A stretch of DNA of 64,000 bases from Rhizobacter sp. Root404 (GTDB lineage: Bacteria > Pseudomonadota > Gammaproteobacteria > Burkholderiales > Burkholderiaceae_C), in contig NZ_LMDS01000004.1 of assembly GCF_001425865.1 (NCBI RefSeq), positions 375,515 to 439,514 of the forward strand. The letters are read 5' to 3'. The notes beneath the pieces are model-generated. The model had not been told where the DNA came from and searched no databases. It saw only the letters and a program-made list of their open reading frames with translations. The first letter of the stretch is position 1. Each line of letters opens with the position of its first letter. A program made the translations under genes and the position numbers. Below are positions 26,788-35,029 of this stretch, piece after piece.

Positions 26788-26851
26788 CGACCCGCTCTGA
26801 CGCCCTGTTGCGCGCCGAGCGCGCACGCCACCCCACCCGCAGGAGATTCCC

Positions 26852-27550
26852 ATGACTCAAGCCGCCGCATTGCCCGATGTGATCCGTGAAGTGCAGCGTG
26901 TCGACGCCGCCACCGTCGCCGAGGCCGCCCGGTTCCCGTCGTCGATCCTGGCCGACGTCGCCGGTCGCCGCGGCGCGCTGAGCGGCCGGATCGCGCCGCT
27001 GGCGCCCTCGATGCGCTTTGCCGGGCCGGCCATCACGGTCGAGGTTCGGCCGGGTGACAACCTGATGATCCACGCGGCGATGGCTGTCGCCCAGCCCGGG
27101 GACGTGCTGGTGATCGACGGCAAGGGCGATCTGAGCAGCGCGCTGATGGGCGAGATCATGTCGCAGCAGTGCATCGCGCTGGGCATCGTCGGCGTGGTCA
27201 TCGACGGCGCTGTGCGCGACAGCGAAGCCATCCGCGAACTCGGCTTCCCGATGTACGCCGCGGGCCTCAACCCGAACGGCCCGACCAAATCCGTGTCCGG
27301 TCGCCTGAACCACCCAATCTCGATCGGTGGCGTCAGTGTGCGGCCCGGCGACCTGGTGGTCGGCGATGCCGACGGCGTCACCGTGATCGAGCGGGACAAG
27401 GCCGCCGCGATGCTGCCGCTGGCCGCCGAGAAGGTGGCGGCAGAGACGAAGCGCATCGCCGACATCCGGAGCCGCAAGGCCCTGCGCCCGGCGTGGCTGG
27501 ATGGCGCGCTGCGCGCCGCCGGCGTCATCAAGGACGGAGAGACGCTGTGA
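26852..27550 (+). CDS. RraA-family protein, 4-carboxy-4-hydroxy-2-oxoadipate aldolase-like
   Basis: A 232-residue RraA/demethylmenaquinone-methyltransferase-like fold protein. The metal/substrate motif R122-D123 in DGAVRDSEAI and GE at 100-101 are present. This branch includes HMG/CHA aldolases and oxaloacetate decarboxylases, which cleave 4-hydroxy-4-methyl/carboxy-2-oxo acids, as well as the RNase E inhibitor RraA. The context of transport and dehydrogenase genes favours an aldolase or decarboxylase. Its stop overlaps the next gene by 4 bp. Confidence 0.82.
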   Translation: MTQAAALPDVIREVQRVDAATVAEAARFPSSILADVAGRRGALSGRIAPLAPSMRFAGPAITVEVRPGDNLMIHAAMAVAQPGDVLVIDGKGDLSSALMGEIMSQQCIALGIVGVVIDGAVRDSEAIRELGFPMYAAGLNPNGPTKSVSGRLNHPISIGGVSVRPGDLVVGDADGVTVIERDKAAAMLPLAAEKVAAETKRIADIRSRKALRPAWLDGALRAAGVIKDGETL

Positions 27551-28485
27551 GTGGCCGGCCGGTGTTCCTGGTCACCGGCGCGGACCTGGCGCCCCAGGCC
27601 CTGGCGCTGCTCACCGACTACGACGTGGTCTATGCCGGCAAGGCGCCCAGCGAAGACGACATCGTCGCGCTGTGCCGGCGCCATGATCCGGTGGCGATCA
27701 TCGTGCGCTACAGCAAGGTCGGCGCCGCGGCGATGGACGCCGCGCCCAGCCTGAAGGTCATCTCCAAGCACGGCAGCGGCACCGACACCATCGATAAGGT
27801 GGCCGCCGGCGCGCGCGGCATCCAGGTCGTGGCCGCCGTGGGCGCCAACGCCGCGGCCGTGGCCGAGCAGGCGCTGGCCCTGTTGCTGGTCTGCGCCAAG
27901 GCGGTGGTCCCGCTCAATGAACGGATGCACGCGGGTCACTGGGACAAGGCGACCCACAAGAGCGTGGAACTGGAGGGCCGCACCGTCGGCGTGATCGGCC
28001 TGGGCGCGATCGGCCAGCGCTTCGCGAAGGTGGCCGACGCGCTGGGGATGCGCGTGCTCGGCTTCGATCCGTTCGCCCAGAATCTGCCGGCTTACATCCA
28101 GCGCTGCGAGCTGGAAGCGATCTGGCGCGATGCCGACGTCATCTCGCTGCACTGCCCACTTACCGCCGACAACGCGGAGTTGCTCAATGCGCGAACCCTG
28201 GCCGCCTGCAAGCCGGGCGTGATCGTGGTCAACACGGCCCGCGGCGGGCTGATCGACGAGGCTGCGCTGCTGGCCGCGCTGCGATCCGGTCAGGTCGCGT
28301 GTGCCGGGCTGGACAGCTTCGCGGTGGAACCGATGCCGGTCCCGCATCCGTTCCACAGCGAGCCGCGTCTCGTGCTCAGCCCGCACATCGGCGGCGTCAC
28401 GGCCGATGCCTACGTGAAGATGGGCGTGGCCGCCGCGCGCAATGCCTTGGCGGTGCTCGACACCCAAGTGCAAGGCAAGGCATGA
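27547..28485 (+). CDS. D-2-hydroxyacid dehydrogenase (SerA-like)
   Basis: A 312-residue NAD-dependent dehydrogenase. The cofactor motif GLGAIG lies at 151-156. The family residues appear in VNTARGGLIDEAAL and the catalytic His in SPHIGGVT. Start is a GTG overlapping the RraA stop (GTGA). It probably reduces or oxidises the acid handled by the operon. No terminator with a T-run follows. Confidence 0.88.
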   Translation: MSGRPVFLVTGADLAPQALALLTDYDVVYAGKAPSEDDIVALCRRHDPVAIIVRYSKVGAAAMDAAPSLKVISKHGSGTDTIDKVAAGARGIQVVAAVGANAAAVAEQALALLLVCAKAVVPLNERMHAGHWDKATHKSVELEGRTVGVIGLGAIGQRFAKVADALGMRVLGFDPFAQNLPAYIQRCELEAIWRDADVISLHCPLTADNAELLNARTLAACKPGVIVVNTARGGLIDEAALLAALRSGQVACAGLDSFAVEPMPVPHPFHSEPRLVLSPHIGGVTADAYVKMGVAAARNALAVLDTQVQGKA

Positions 28486-28983
28486 AAAGGTTCCCCTGCA
28501 CGTGCTGAGCTGGCTCGTTGACAACGGGCTAGGGTGCAGAGCAGCAGCGTAGCTAAACACCTGGTGCACGGTTCGATCGAGTGACCGCTTCTTGGATGCG
28601 GAAACGGCTTGTCCATGACCGCGTTTGGCCGGGAGCCGAGTTCCACGCCGGTGTCAGGAAGCTGACCATCGTGTCACGGGTCGCTGGTCGCTAAGGTCAG
28701 CTTACTGGCGCTTCGTTGGAGACCCGGTGTCGGCCATGAACTGCCGTCATCTGTCTGTTCTCTGTTGCTCCGCCTCAACCCAGACGGCGCCGACGCGGCG
28801 TCTGATGGGCTGGGCTTCGACAGCGTGCCTGCGGCGCAACTTGACGTTGGAGAAGTGGTTCGAATCAGACCCCGCGTCAAGGAGGTGGCTCGTGATCAGA
28901 AGACTCATCGAATGTTGGACGGTGGCTGCTTGCATCTGCGCGTAATCGGCGTTTGCCGCAGGGTGGCCCTCGGCATCGACCAT
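28486..28983. other. Intergenic, nothing recognised
   Basis: About 500 bp after the dehydrogenase gene with short open frames only, none resembling a known protein. It may hold the decayed 5' part of the PAP2 relic that follows. Confidence 0.4.
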
Positions 28984-29401
28984 GCTCTGAACTTCGATCA
29001 AGGCGGTGTACAGACGTCGGTCCTGATCGAGCTTGCCGGCGCGATCTGGGAGGGCAGTGAAACCCGCCTCGGCAGTACATTCTGGAAGGCGGCAGACTCG
29101 ATGTTGCTGGCCGATCTGTCTGCCGAGATCCGAACGCGCGTCTTTCGGCGTGCCCGCCCTGAGTAGGCAACCACCCAAACGACTGGTTCGGTCCTTCCTC
29201 ACACCGGAGCTTTCCGAGCGGCGAGGTGGCGCACATCACGGCCATCGTGACGCCCTTCATCGCCGAATACCGGCGTGATCAGCCCCTGGTCTGGGCGTTG
29301 GCCGGTCTACCCGCGTATGTCGGCGTGGCGAGGATGAAATCCCAGGCGCATTGGCAGACGGACATCCTCGCCGCGATGGCCCTGGCAGCACGAGCGTGAA
29401 T
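28984..29401 (+). pseudogene. Degraded PAP2-family phosphatase
   Basis: One plus frame reads ADSMLLADLSAEIRTRVFRR then ARP, like the first conserved block of PAP2 lipid phosphatases. A stop and frameshift at ~29163 follow. The next frame continues NHPNDWFG and SFPSGEVAHITAIVTPF, then ARMKSQAHWQTDILA, and ends at 29401. The order of blocks matches PAP2 proteins. The lysine of the first motif is lost and the N-terminus cannot be followed. Clearly nonfunctional if the sequence is correct. Confidence 0.55.
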
Positions 29402-29505
29402 CCGCCTGGACGGTGACAGCGCTTCCCCACGGTGGGCTTCAAACGGCGCTTTTGAGTGCTCTCGACTGCGGCGGGGAATGGTCGACGGTTCAGGACACGA
29501 CGAGT

Positions 29506-31446
29506 TCATCGGCTTCGCAGCGGCACGCCGCCTTGACGGAGATAGCGGTAGACCGTGGTGCGGGAGATGTCCAGGTTGCGCGATGTGTGGCTGACGCTAT
29601 GACCGGTCCGCTCGAATTCGGAGAGCACCCTTTGCATGGCCCCCTGCTGGAGCACGGAGACAGCTGACGGGCCTGCCGTCGGCAACAGGCACTCCACATC
29701 GGTCGCCGTCAGTCGTCCGGTCGGGTGCATAAGCAGCGCGCGGGTCAGCACGCCGCGCAACTCGCGCATGTTGCCGATCCAACGATGGCGTCGCAGCCGC
29801 GCAAGGCCCCCATCGTCGATGCATGCCGAGCTGTCGATTTCCGCCAGGATGCTGCGCGCCACGGTATCGAAATCGCTGCGTTCTCGAAGCGGCGGAAGCT
29901 CGAGGCGCACGATGCTCAGGCGATGGAACAGGTCAGCGCGAAAACGCCGCGCGGCGATCTGCGCTTCCAGGTCGGCATGGGTCGCCGCGAGCAGTTGCAC
30001 GTCGACCGGGCGTGAATGGGTTGCACCGACGGGCCGCACCTGGCGGTCATCCAGGAACCGCAGCAGCGCGGCTTGCAAAGCGAGCGGCAATTCGCCGATT
30101 TCATCGAGCAGCAACGTACCGCCGTCGGCGGCGTGAATCAGCCCGCGACTTCCCTCGCGCCGCGCGCCCGTGAAAGCGCCCGCGGCATATCCGAACAGTT
30201 CCGCCTCGAACAGCTCGGCCGGCAGCGCCCCGCAGTTCACGGCGACGAACGCGCCCTTTCGCTCGCTGCTGACGTGGGCATGTCGCGCCAGCAGTTCCTT
30301 GCCGGTGCCCGTCTCGCCCAGGATCAGCATCGGCACCTGCAGCCGCACCGCGGCCTCGGCCATGCGCAATGTCGACTGGACCACTGAGTCGTCGCAGATC
30401 ATGCGTGGTAACGGCGCTGCCGGGCGCGTCTGGAACCCGCTGTCTTTGTGACGTGAGCGAGGCGCAGGAATATGGTCTTCTCTCGCTTCAGGGTGGAAAC
30501 CGGCGTTGCTCGAATGTGCCGACGTCCCGGACCGACGCGAGGTGTTCACGCATCGCGCGACCAGGGTGCTGCCAAACGTGTCGCGCAGCCGAATCTCAGA
30601 ATCGACACCCAGACGCGCGACGAAACGCTCGAACGTCTCTTCGAAGATGCCGTCGAACGGTGTGCCGCGATTAAGAACGAGCCCGCTGAGCACCCCCTGA
30701 GCGCGCGCATTGGCAGCGCTGACTCGCCCCTCGTCGTCGAACGCGATCAGCCCGCAGCTCAGCGTCGCGAGAAACTCTGGGCGGGGGTGGACCGCGATTA
30801 CGAGATGGCCTCGCATCTGCTCGGCAAGCAACAGGTTCTCCACGTGCGTCGCGGCCATCTGCACCAGCGCCTGGGTGTGCTGCTGGCGCGACTCGACGTA
30901 CGACGACGCATCGAGAACGCCAACGAGCTCTCCTCGTGCATCGCGGATGGGAGAAGCGGCGCACGAGATGTCGCCGTGCTGGAAGAAGTAGTGCTCGAGT
31001 CCGTTGACCGCGACCGAGCGACCGGTTGCCAGCGCGGTCCCGAGCCCATTGGTGCCGCACACTGCTTCGGACCAGCAGCTCCCCGCGACAATGGCCGCGT
31101 CCGAGCCGTTCATCTGGAACCGGTTGTCGGCGTACAGGTCGAGGATCACGCCTTCGTGGTCCGCAAACGCCAGCAGGAAATTCGAGCCGGCGATCTGGTG
31201 CATCAGCGTCTCGATCTCGGCCAGCGCCAGCCGACGCACGGGATCCAGCCGCTGGCGGCGCCGGGCCAAATCGTCGGCATCGACGATCACCGGCGCCGGC
31301 GGGGCGGCCAGGTCGAGGTTGGCGCGGCTGCACCGCACCCAGCTGTCGAGGATCTCGACGGGTGGCAGGCCCCCGGGGGGAAGGGCAGATCCGCGTGCTC
31401 GAACGGCCCGGGCATGGGCCAGCACGCGCTCGTCGGCGGGTGTCAT
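29506..31446 (-). CDS. Sigma-54-dependent activator, AcoR type
   Basis: A 646-residue regulator. The N-terminal half contains a GAF-like sensor (MHQIAGSNFLLAFADHEGVI, GTNGLGTALAT) as in AcoR. The AAA+ domain has Walker A GETGTGKE and the sigma-54 contact loop GAFTGA. The Fis-type helix-turn-helix is at the C-terminus (SHTSRNLDISRTTVYRYL). ATG 31446 was chosen because AcoR proteins start near that point; the frame upstream has no similarity. It is divergent from the PQQ-type dehydrogenase gene, in front of which a -24/-12 promoter is visible. Confidence 0.92.
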   Translation of the reverse strand: MTPADERVLAHARAVRARGSALPPGGLPPVEILDSWVRCSRANLDLAAPPAPVIVDADDLARRRQRLDPVRRLALAEIETLMHQIAGSNFLLAFADHEGVILDLYADNRFQMNGSDAAIVAGSCWSEAVCGTNGLGTALATGRSVAVNGLEHYFFQHGDISCAASPIRDARGELVGVLDASSYVESRQQHTQALVQMAATHVENLLLAEQMRGHLVIAVHPRPEFLATLSCGLIAFDDEGRVSAANARAQGVLSGLVLNRGTPFDGIFEETFERFVARLGVDSEIRLRDTFGSTLVARCVNTSRRSGTSAHSSNAGFHPEAREDHIPAPRSRHKDSGFQTRPAAPLPRMICDDSVVQSTLRMAEAAVRLQVPMLILGETGTGKELLARHAHVSSERKGAFVAVNCGALPAELFEAELFGYAAGAFTGARREGSRGLIHAADGGTLLLDEIGELPLALQAALLRFLDDRQVRPVGATHSRPVDVQLLAATHADLEAQIAARRFRADLFHRLSIVRLELPPLRERSDFDTVARSILAEIDSSACIDDGGLARLRRHRWIGNMRELRGVLTRALLMHPTGRLTATDVECLLPTAGPSAVSVLQQGAMQRVLSEFERTGHSVSHTSRNLDISRTTVYRYLRQGGVPLRSR

Positions 31447-31535
31447 CGGGTGATCTCCTCTTGGCCGCCATTGATAGGGCGGTCCGTTTTCCTGGCGATG
31501 GCGCGTCAAAGTTAACAGGCGCATCGGGTCTGAGC

Positions 31536-31585
31536 AACTGCACAGATTCTGGACAAGTGGACGCACGGGCGTGCCGGAACTGCAC
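31536..31585 (+). promoter_or_regulatory. Candidate activator sites (paired AACTGCAC)
   Basis: Two copies of AACTGCAC occur at 31536-31543 and 31578-31585. They start 42 bp apart, four helical turns, and lie about 70-120 bp upstream of the -24/-12 promoter. This is the usual position for enhancer sites of sigma-54 activators. The assignment to the neighbouring AcoR-like protein is inference. Confidence 0.45.
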
Positions 31586-31654
31586 GGCGGGGCCCAAACG
31601 AAGGCACGGAGGTTCCCCGTAGGTGCAGGGGCGCCCCCTAGGGAAAGCCCTGCG

Positions 31655-31670
31655 TGGTACGCCGATTGCG
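31655..31670 (+). promoter_or_regulatory. Sigma-54 (-24/-12) promoter
   Basis: TGGTACGCCGATTGCG has the invariant GG (31656-31657) and GC (31668-31669) separated by exactly 10 bases, close to the consensus TGGCACG-N4-TTGCA. It faces the dehydrogenase gene, 53 bp before its start, and is divergent from a sigma-54 activator gene. Confidence 0.8.
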
Positions 31671-31722
31671 CAGGTGCACGTGCCAGCAATGGTTTGCATG
31701 CAACAACATTCAGGAGATTAAA

Positions 31723-33015
31723 TTGACCACACGAACGTTCGACAGGTTTGCAATGACCGCGGCTGCAGCCGCCGTCGTCATCCTCGCGACCCTGGGCGCG
31801 GCCCTGCCGGCACAAGCCCAGCAGCAGAACATCGAAAAGCTCAAGCAGATGAAGGTCTCGGGGACCGACCCGACGATCCCGACCGTGTCGCAGACCGGCA
31901 AGAACGCCGACCAGCTGCGCGAGAACCTCAAGCGCGTGAAGCTGCCGCCCGGCTTCAAGATCGATCTATACGCCGTGGTGCCCGATGCGCGCTCGATCGC
32001 AGTCGCACCGTCGACGAACATGATGTTCGTCGGCACCCGCAAGACCAACGTCTGGGCCGTGACCAACCGCAACAGTGGTGACACCGCGACCGAGGTCAAG
32101 GAGTTCGCGCCGTCGCTCAAGTTCCGCAACCCGAACGCGGTGTGCTGGACCAAGGACGGCTTCCTGATCGTCGTCGAGAGCAACCGAGTGCTGACCTTCC
32201 CAGCCGCGGAGTTCTTCTACGAGGGCGCTGACGTTGCGGTGGGCGAGGTGGTGCCGCAGGGCCAGCTGATCCCTCCGGAAGAGGAGTCGTTCAACCACAG
32301 CGGGCGAGTCTGCCGGATCGGCCCCGACAACAAGCTCTACATCACGCTCGGCCAGCCCTTCAACGTGCAGCCGCGCGAGAAGCTCGGGCTCTACACCAAG
32401 GTGGGCATCGGCGGCATCGTGCGCATGAACCAGGACGGCACCGGCCGCGAGGTCTACGCCACCGGCGTGCGCAACTCGGTCGGCATGGACTTCAACCCGA
32501 AGGACAAGACGCTCTGGTTCACCGACAACCAGACCGACGGCATGGGAGACGACATCCCGCTGGGCGAGATCAATCGCGCGACCAAGCCCGGCCAGTTCTT
32601 CGGCTATCCGTACATCGTGAGCAAGACCCGCATCACCGAGAACGGCTACGACAAGGACCCGCTGCCGGCTAACACCGTCAACCCCGAAGTGATGACCGTC
32701 GCGCATGCGGCCGACCTGGGCATGGCGTTCTACACCGGCAAGCAGTTCCCGGCCAAGTACCAGAACGGGTTCTTTTCTGCGCAGCACGGGTCGTGGAACC
32801 GCACCAAGCCGGTCGGCGCACAGCTGCTGTTCACGTCGCTGAAGGCAGATGGCACGGCCGACAAGAACGAAGTGTTCGCCGAGGGCTGGCTCGACGAGGC
32901 CACCGGCACCTATCGCGGACGCCCGGTTGACGTCGCGGTCGCGAAGGACGGCTCGCTGTTCGTGTCGGACGACTACGCCGGCGCGATCTACCGCATCACG
33001 TACACCGGGCCGTGA
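31723..33015 (+). CDS. Exported PQQ-dependent sugar/sorbosone dehydrogenase-like protein
   Basis: A 430-residue beta-propeller protein of the soluble glucose/L-sorbosone dehydrogenase family. The mature part starts after AALPAQAQ. Segments such as LPPGFKIDLYA, GRVCRIGPDNKLYITLGQP, ATGVRNSVGMDFNP and FSAQHGSWNR fit the family. A TTG start at 31723 is supported by GGAG 7 bases upstream. An ATG at 31753 is the alternative but lacks a ribosome site and shortens the signal peptide. It probably oxidises an aldehyde or alcohol in the periplasm and passes electrons to the cytochrome c encoded next. Confidence 0.85.
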   Translation: MTTRTFDRFAMTAAAAAVVILATLGAALPAQAQQQNIEKLKQMKVSGTDPTIPTVSQTGKNADQLRENLKRVKLPPGFKIDLYAVVPDARSIAVAPSTNMMFVGTRKTNVWAVTNRNSGDTATEVKEFAPSLKFRNPNAVCWTKDGFLIVVESNRVLTFPAAEFFYEGADVAVGEVVPQGQLIPPEEESFNHSGRVCRIGPDNKLYITLGQPFNVQPREKLGLYTKVGIGGIVRMNQDGTGREVYATGVRNSVGMDFNPKDKTLWFTDNQTDGMGDDIPLGEINRATKPGQFFGYPYIVSKTRITENGYDKDPLPANTVNPEVMTVAHAADLGMAFYTGKQFPAKYQNGFFSAQHGSWNRTKPVGAQLLFTSLKADGTADKNEVFAEGWLDEATGTYRGRPVDVAVAKDGSLFVSDDYAGAIYRITYTGP

Positions 33016-33341
33016 TGATCCGCAGCCTCGTCACGGGGCTGGCGCTCGCCGGACTCGCTTGCGTCGCCCACGCCGCCGATGGCGACGTGGCGGCGGGTCG
33101 TCAGAAGGCTGCGGCCTGCGCGGTCTGCCACGGTCCGCTCGGGTTGGCGACCCTGCCCGATGCGCCGAACCTCGCCGGCCAGTCGGCGATCTACCTCGCG
33201 GCCCAGCTCAAGGCCTACCGAGGCGGCAGCCGCCAGCACGAGGTCATGACGTTGATGGCCAAGCCGCTCAGCGACATGGACATCGACAACCTGGCGGCCT
33301 GGTATTCGTCCCTGAAAGTCCAGGTCCAACCGGTCCCTTGA
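33015..33341 (+). CDS. Periplasmic class I cytochrome c
   Basis: A 108-residue cytochrome with a signal peptide (ALAGLACVAHA) and one heme motif, CAVCH at 35-39. A downstream Met near MAKPLSDMD is the likely sixth ligand. ATG 33015 overlaps the dehydrogenase stop (TGATG); a GTG at 33012 is also possible. Electron acceptor for the dehydrogenase. A 6-bp stem (CCGGTC/GACCGG, 33330-33345) spans the stop codon. Confidence 0.88.
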   Translation: MIRSLVTGLALAGLACVAHAADGDVAAGRQKAAACAVCHGPLGLATLPDAPNLAGQSAIYLAAQLKAYRGGSRQHEVMTLMAKPLSDMDIDNLAAWYSSLKVQVQPVP

Positions 33342-33380
33342 CCGGGCGCCTGTACCTTGACGCTATCGCGTTCATGAGCC

Positions 33381-33403
33381 GACGTCCACGCAAGCGTGGC
33401 GTC
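33381..33403 (+). terminator. GC-rich hairpin without T-run
   Basis: GACG-t-CCACGC and GCGTGGCGTC form a 10-bp stem with one bulge and an AA loop, 40 bp after the cytochrome c stop. No U-tract follows, so it may be a weak terminator or a leader hairpin of the broken gene downstream. Confidence 0.4.
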
Positions 33404-33423
33404 ATCCATTCGAAAGAAGGTCG

Positions 33424-33785
33424 ATGAAGAGTGTGCTGCTGAACGGTGCGGTCATAGCCTCGCTATGCGGCGCAATCGAAGCCGATGCGCAATTTGCTAT
33501 GACTCAGCCGCAGCTCGCGCCGGTGGTGGTGACGGCCACCCGCATCGAATCGCTCGCCGCCGACGTGCCGGCATCGATCACCCGGATCGACGGCGACGAC
33601 GTGACAACGCCCACGCGCTGGTCAACATCTCGGAGAGCCTGGGCGCCGTGCCGGGCCTGCTGGCGCGCGACCGCCAGCACTATGCGCAGGACGTGCAGAT
33701 CTCGGTGCGCGGCTTCGGCGCGCGCTCGACCTTCGGCATCCGCGGCGTGCGGCTGTATGTCGACGGCATCCCGGTCGCAACGCCG
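33424..33785 (+). pseudogene. TonB-dependent receptor, N-terminal fragment
   Basis: From ATG 33424 the frame gives a signal peptide and a TonB-box/plug start (LAPVVVTATRIESLAADVPA). At ~33601-33609 the coding moves one frame and continues NISESLGAVPGLLARDRQHY, then ISVRGFGARSTFGIRGVRL and YVDGIPVATP, the plug domain of FecA-type receptors. The remaining ~600 residues (the barrel) are absent. At 33776-33785 the DNA passes directly into a PAS-kinase fragment. Confidence 0.75.
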
Positions 33786-33907
33786 AAGAGTCCTTGCGCC
33801 AGAGTGAAGAGCAGTTCCGGCTGCTGGTCCAGGGTGTTACTGACTAGGCGATCCACATGTTCGATCCAAACGGCTTTGTGGCCAACTGGAACGCCGGCGC
33901 ACAGAGG
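33776..33907 (+). pseudogene. PAS-domain sensor kinase, short internal fragment
   Basis: In one plus frame the peptide reads RNAEESLRQSEEQFRLLVQG, then VTD, a stop (TAG), then AIHMFDPNGFVANWNAGAQR. This is the linker and PAS start of bacterial hybrid sensor kinases, where the residue at the stop is normally Tyr. It overlaps the end of the TonB-receptor fragment in another frame, so it marks a recombination junction. Confidence 0.65.
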
Positions 33908-34309
33908 AGTGCGGGACGCCGTTTCAAGAGACCGCGGGCTGGGCTCCTGGCGTGTGCGGTCAGTCGGTGCAAGTGACCTCTACGGATGCGATGACACAGC
34001 TTTTGGCGCGGATTCCCAGAGGGTGAGCGCCACGCAAGACCCTTTGCGCGTCGAAAAGTACCGCGATCGCGATTGCTCCTAACGCAGTCTTAGTGTCAAC
34101 GGTCGTTGCGAACGCACTGCCTCAGCGCAATGTGGTCTCGCGCCGCGAGCTCTTGACGTGTCCACTAGAGGCTTTCAGCGAATATGTGCCCCCACCGCTT
34201 GGCATTTCGCGAAGCCAGAGTTCGCGTGCTCGGGGATGGGTCGTTACATGCCAAACCGTCCTTGAACTCAGTTCTGAATCGCCCAGCAGGCAAGGTTTGA
34301 TTTGCGAGA
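33908..34309. other. Intergenic debris, nothing recognised
   Basis: About 400 bp downstream of the large minus-strand operon. Short frames such as GTPFQETAGWAPGVCGQS appear protein-like, but I cannot assign them. No terminator hairpin for the operon is obvious. Confidence 0.4.
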
Positions 34310-35029
34310 TCATGCGCGGCCGAGATAGGTCGCGATTCGTTCGCGTAGCCCTGGTCTCGCCGCGGAGCGCACCAGCGCTGCAAGGTCCGCGTCCGCGTCG
34401 TTGTGACTCAACCGCTCGAACAGTGAAGCGCGGCTCGCGTTGTCGATCGAGCTGGCAACGCCACCTGCAACGGCGACCGCCTGATCCCACTCATGGAGTT
34501 CGCGGAGCTCCTCGACAAAGCCAATCGTCAGTGCCCCGGCGGCGTTAAACGTGCGCGCTTCTTGCAGAATCGACCGCGCCTGGGCTACTCCGACGATCGC
34601 CCCGAAGCGCCGCGTGCCGAGCACCAGTCCAAACTTCAGCCCCGGCATCCGAAAACTCGCATCGGCACTCGCAATGCGTTTGCGGCATGCGCCGATCAGG
34701 TCGACGCCGGCACCAAAATTGCGCCCGTGTGCGAGCGCAAGCGTCAATGCCGGCGACGCCTCAATCGCGTTCAGCAGCAGCTCGATGCGCACGAAGCGCA
34801 GCAGCAGGTCACCCTCGCTCTGCGCGTCGAAGCCGGTGAAATCGAAGCCGGCGCTGAAGTTCGAGCCGGCACCACGGAACACCAGCAGCGCCGCGCCGGC
34901 CGCGTCGGCACGAGCCACGCCGTCGAGCAGCGCCTCGACCAGCGACGCCGACAGCGCGTTGCGCTTGTCGGGCCGGTTCAACGTGAAGATCCAGGCCGGG
35001 CCGTCGGCCTCGACCAGCAGCTCGCTCAC
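34310..35029 (-). CDS. Crotonase-superfamily protein lacking both hydratase glutamates
   Basis: A 239-residue crotonase-fold protein. NRPDKRNALS, the first oxyanion loop SNFSAGFDFTG and the second loop FGAGVDLIGACRKRIAS are present. The two catalytic glutamates of enoyl-CoA hydratase fall on Asp110 (GAGVD) and Gly130 (MPGLKFG), so simple hydration is unlikely. Other crotonase reactions, such as isomerisation, thioester hydrolysis or C-C cleavage, are possible. A GTG start overlaps the CaiB stop (GTGA). Last gene of the 16-gene operon. Confidence 0.82.
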   Translation of the reverse strand: MSELLVEADGPAWIFTLNRPDKRNALSASLVEALLDGVARADAAGAALLVFRGAGSNFSAGFDFTGFDAQSEGDLLLRFVRIELLLNAIEASPALTLALAHGRNFGAGVDLIGACRKRIASADASFRMPGLKFGLVLGTRRFGAIVGVAQARSILQEARTFNAAGALTIGFVEELRELHEWDQAVAVAGGVASSIDNASRASLFERLSHNDADADLAALVRSAARPGLRERIATYLGRA

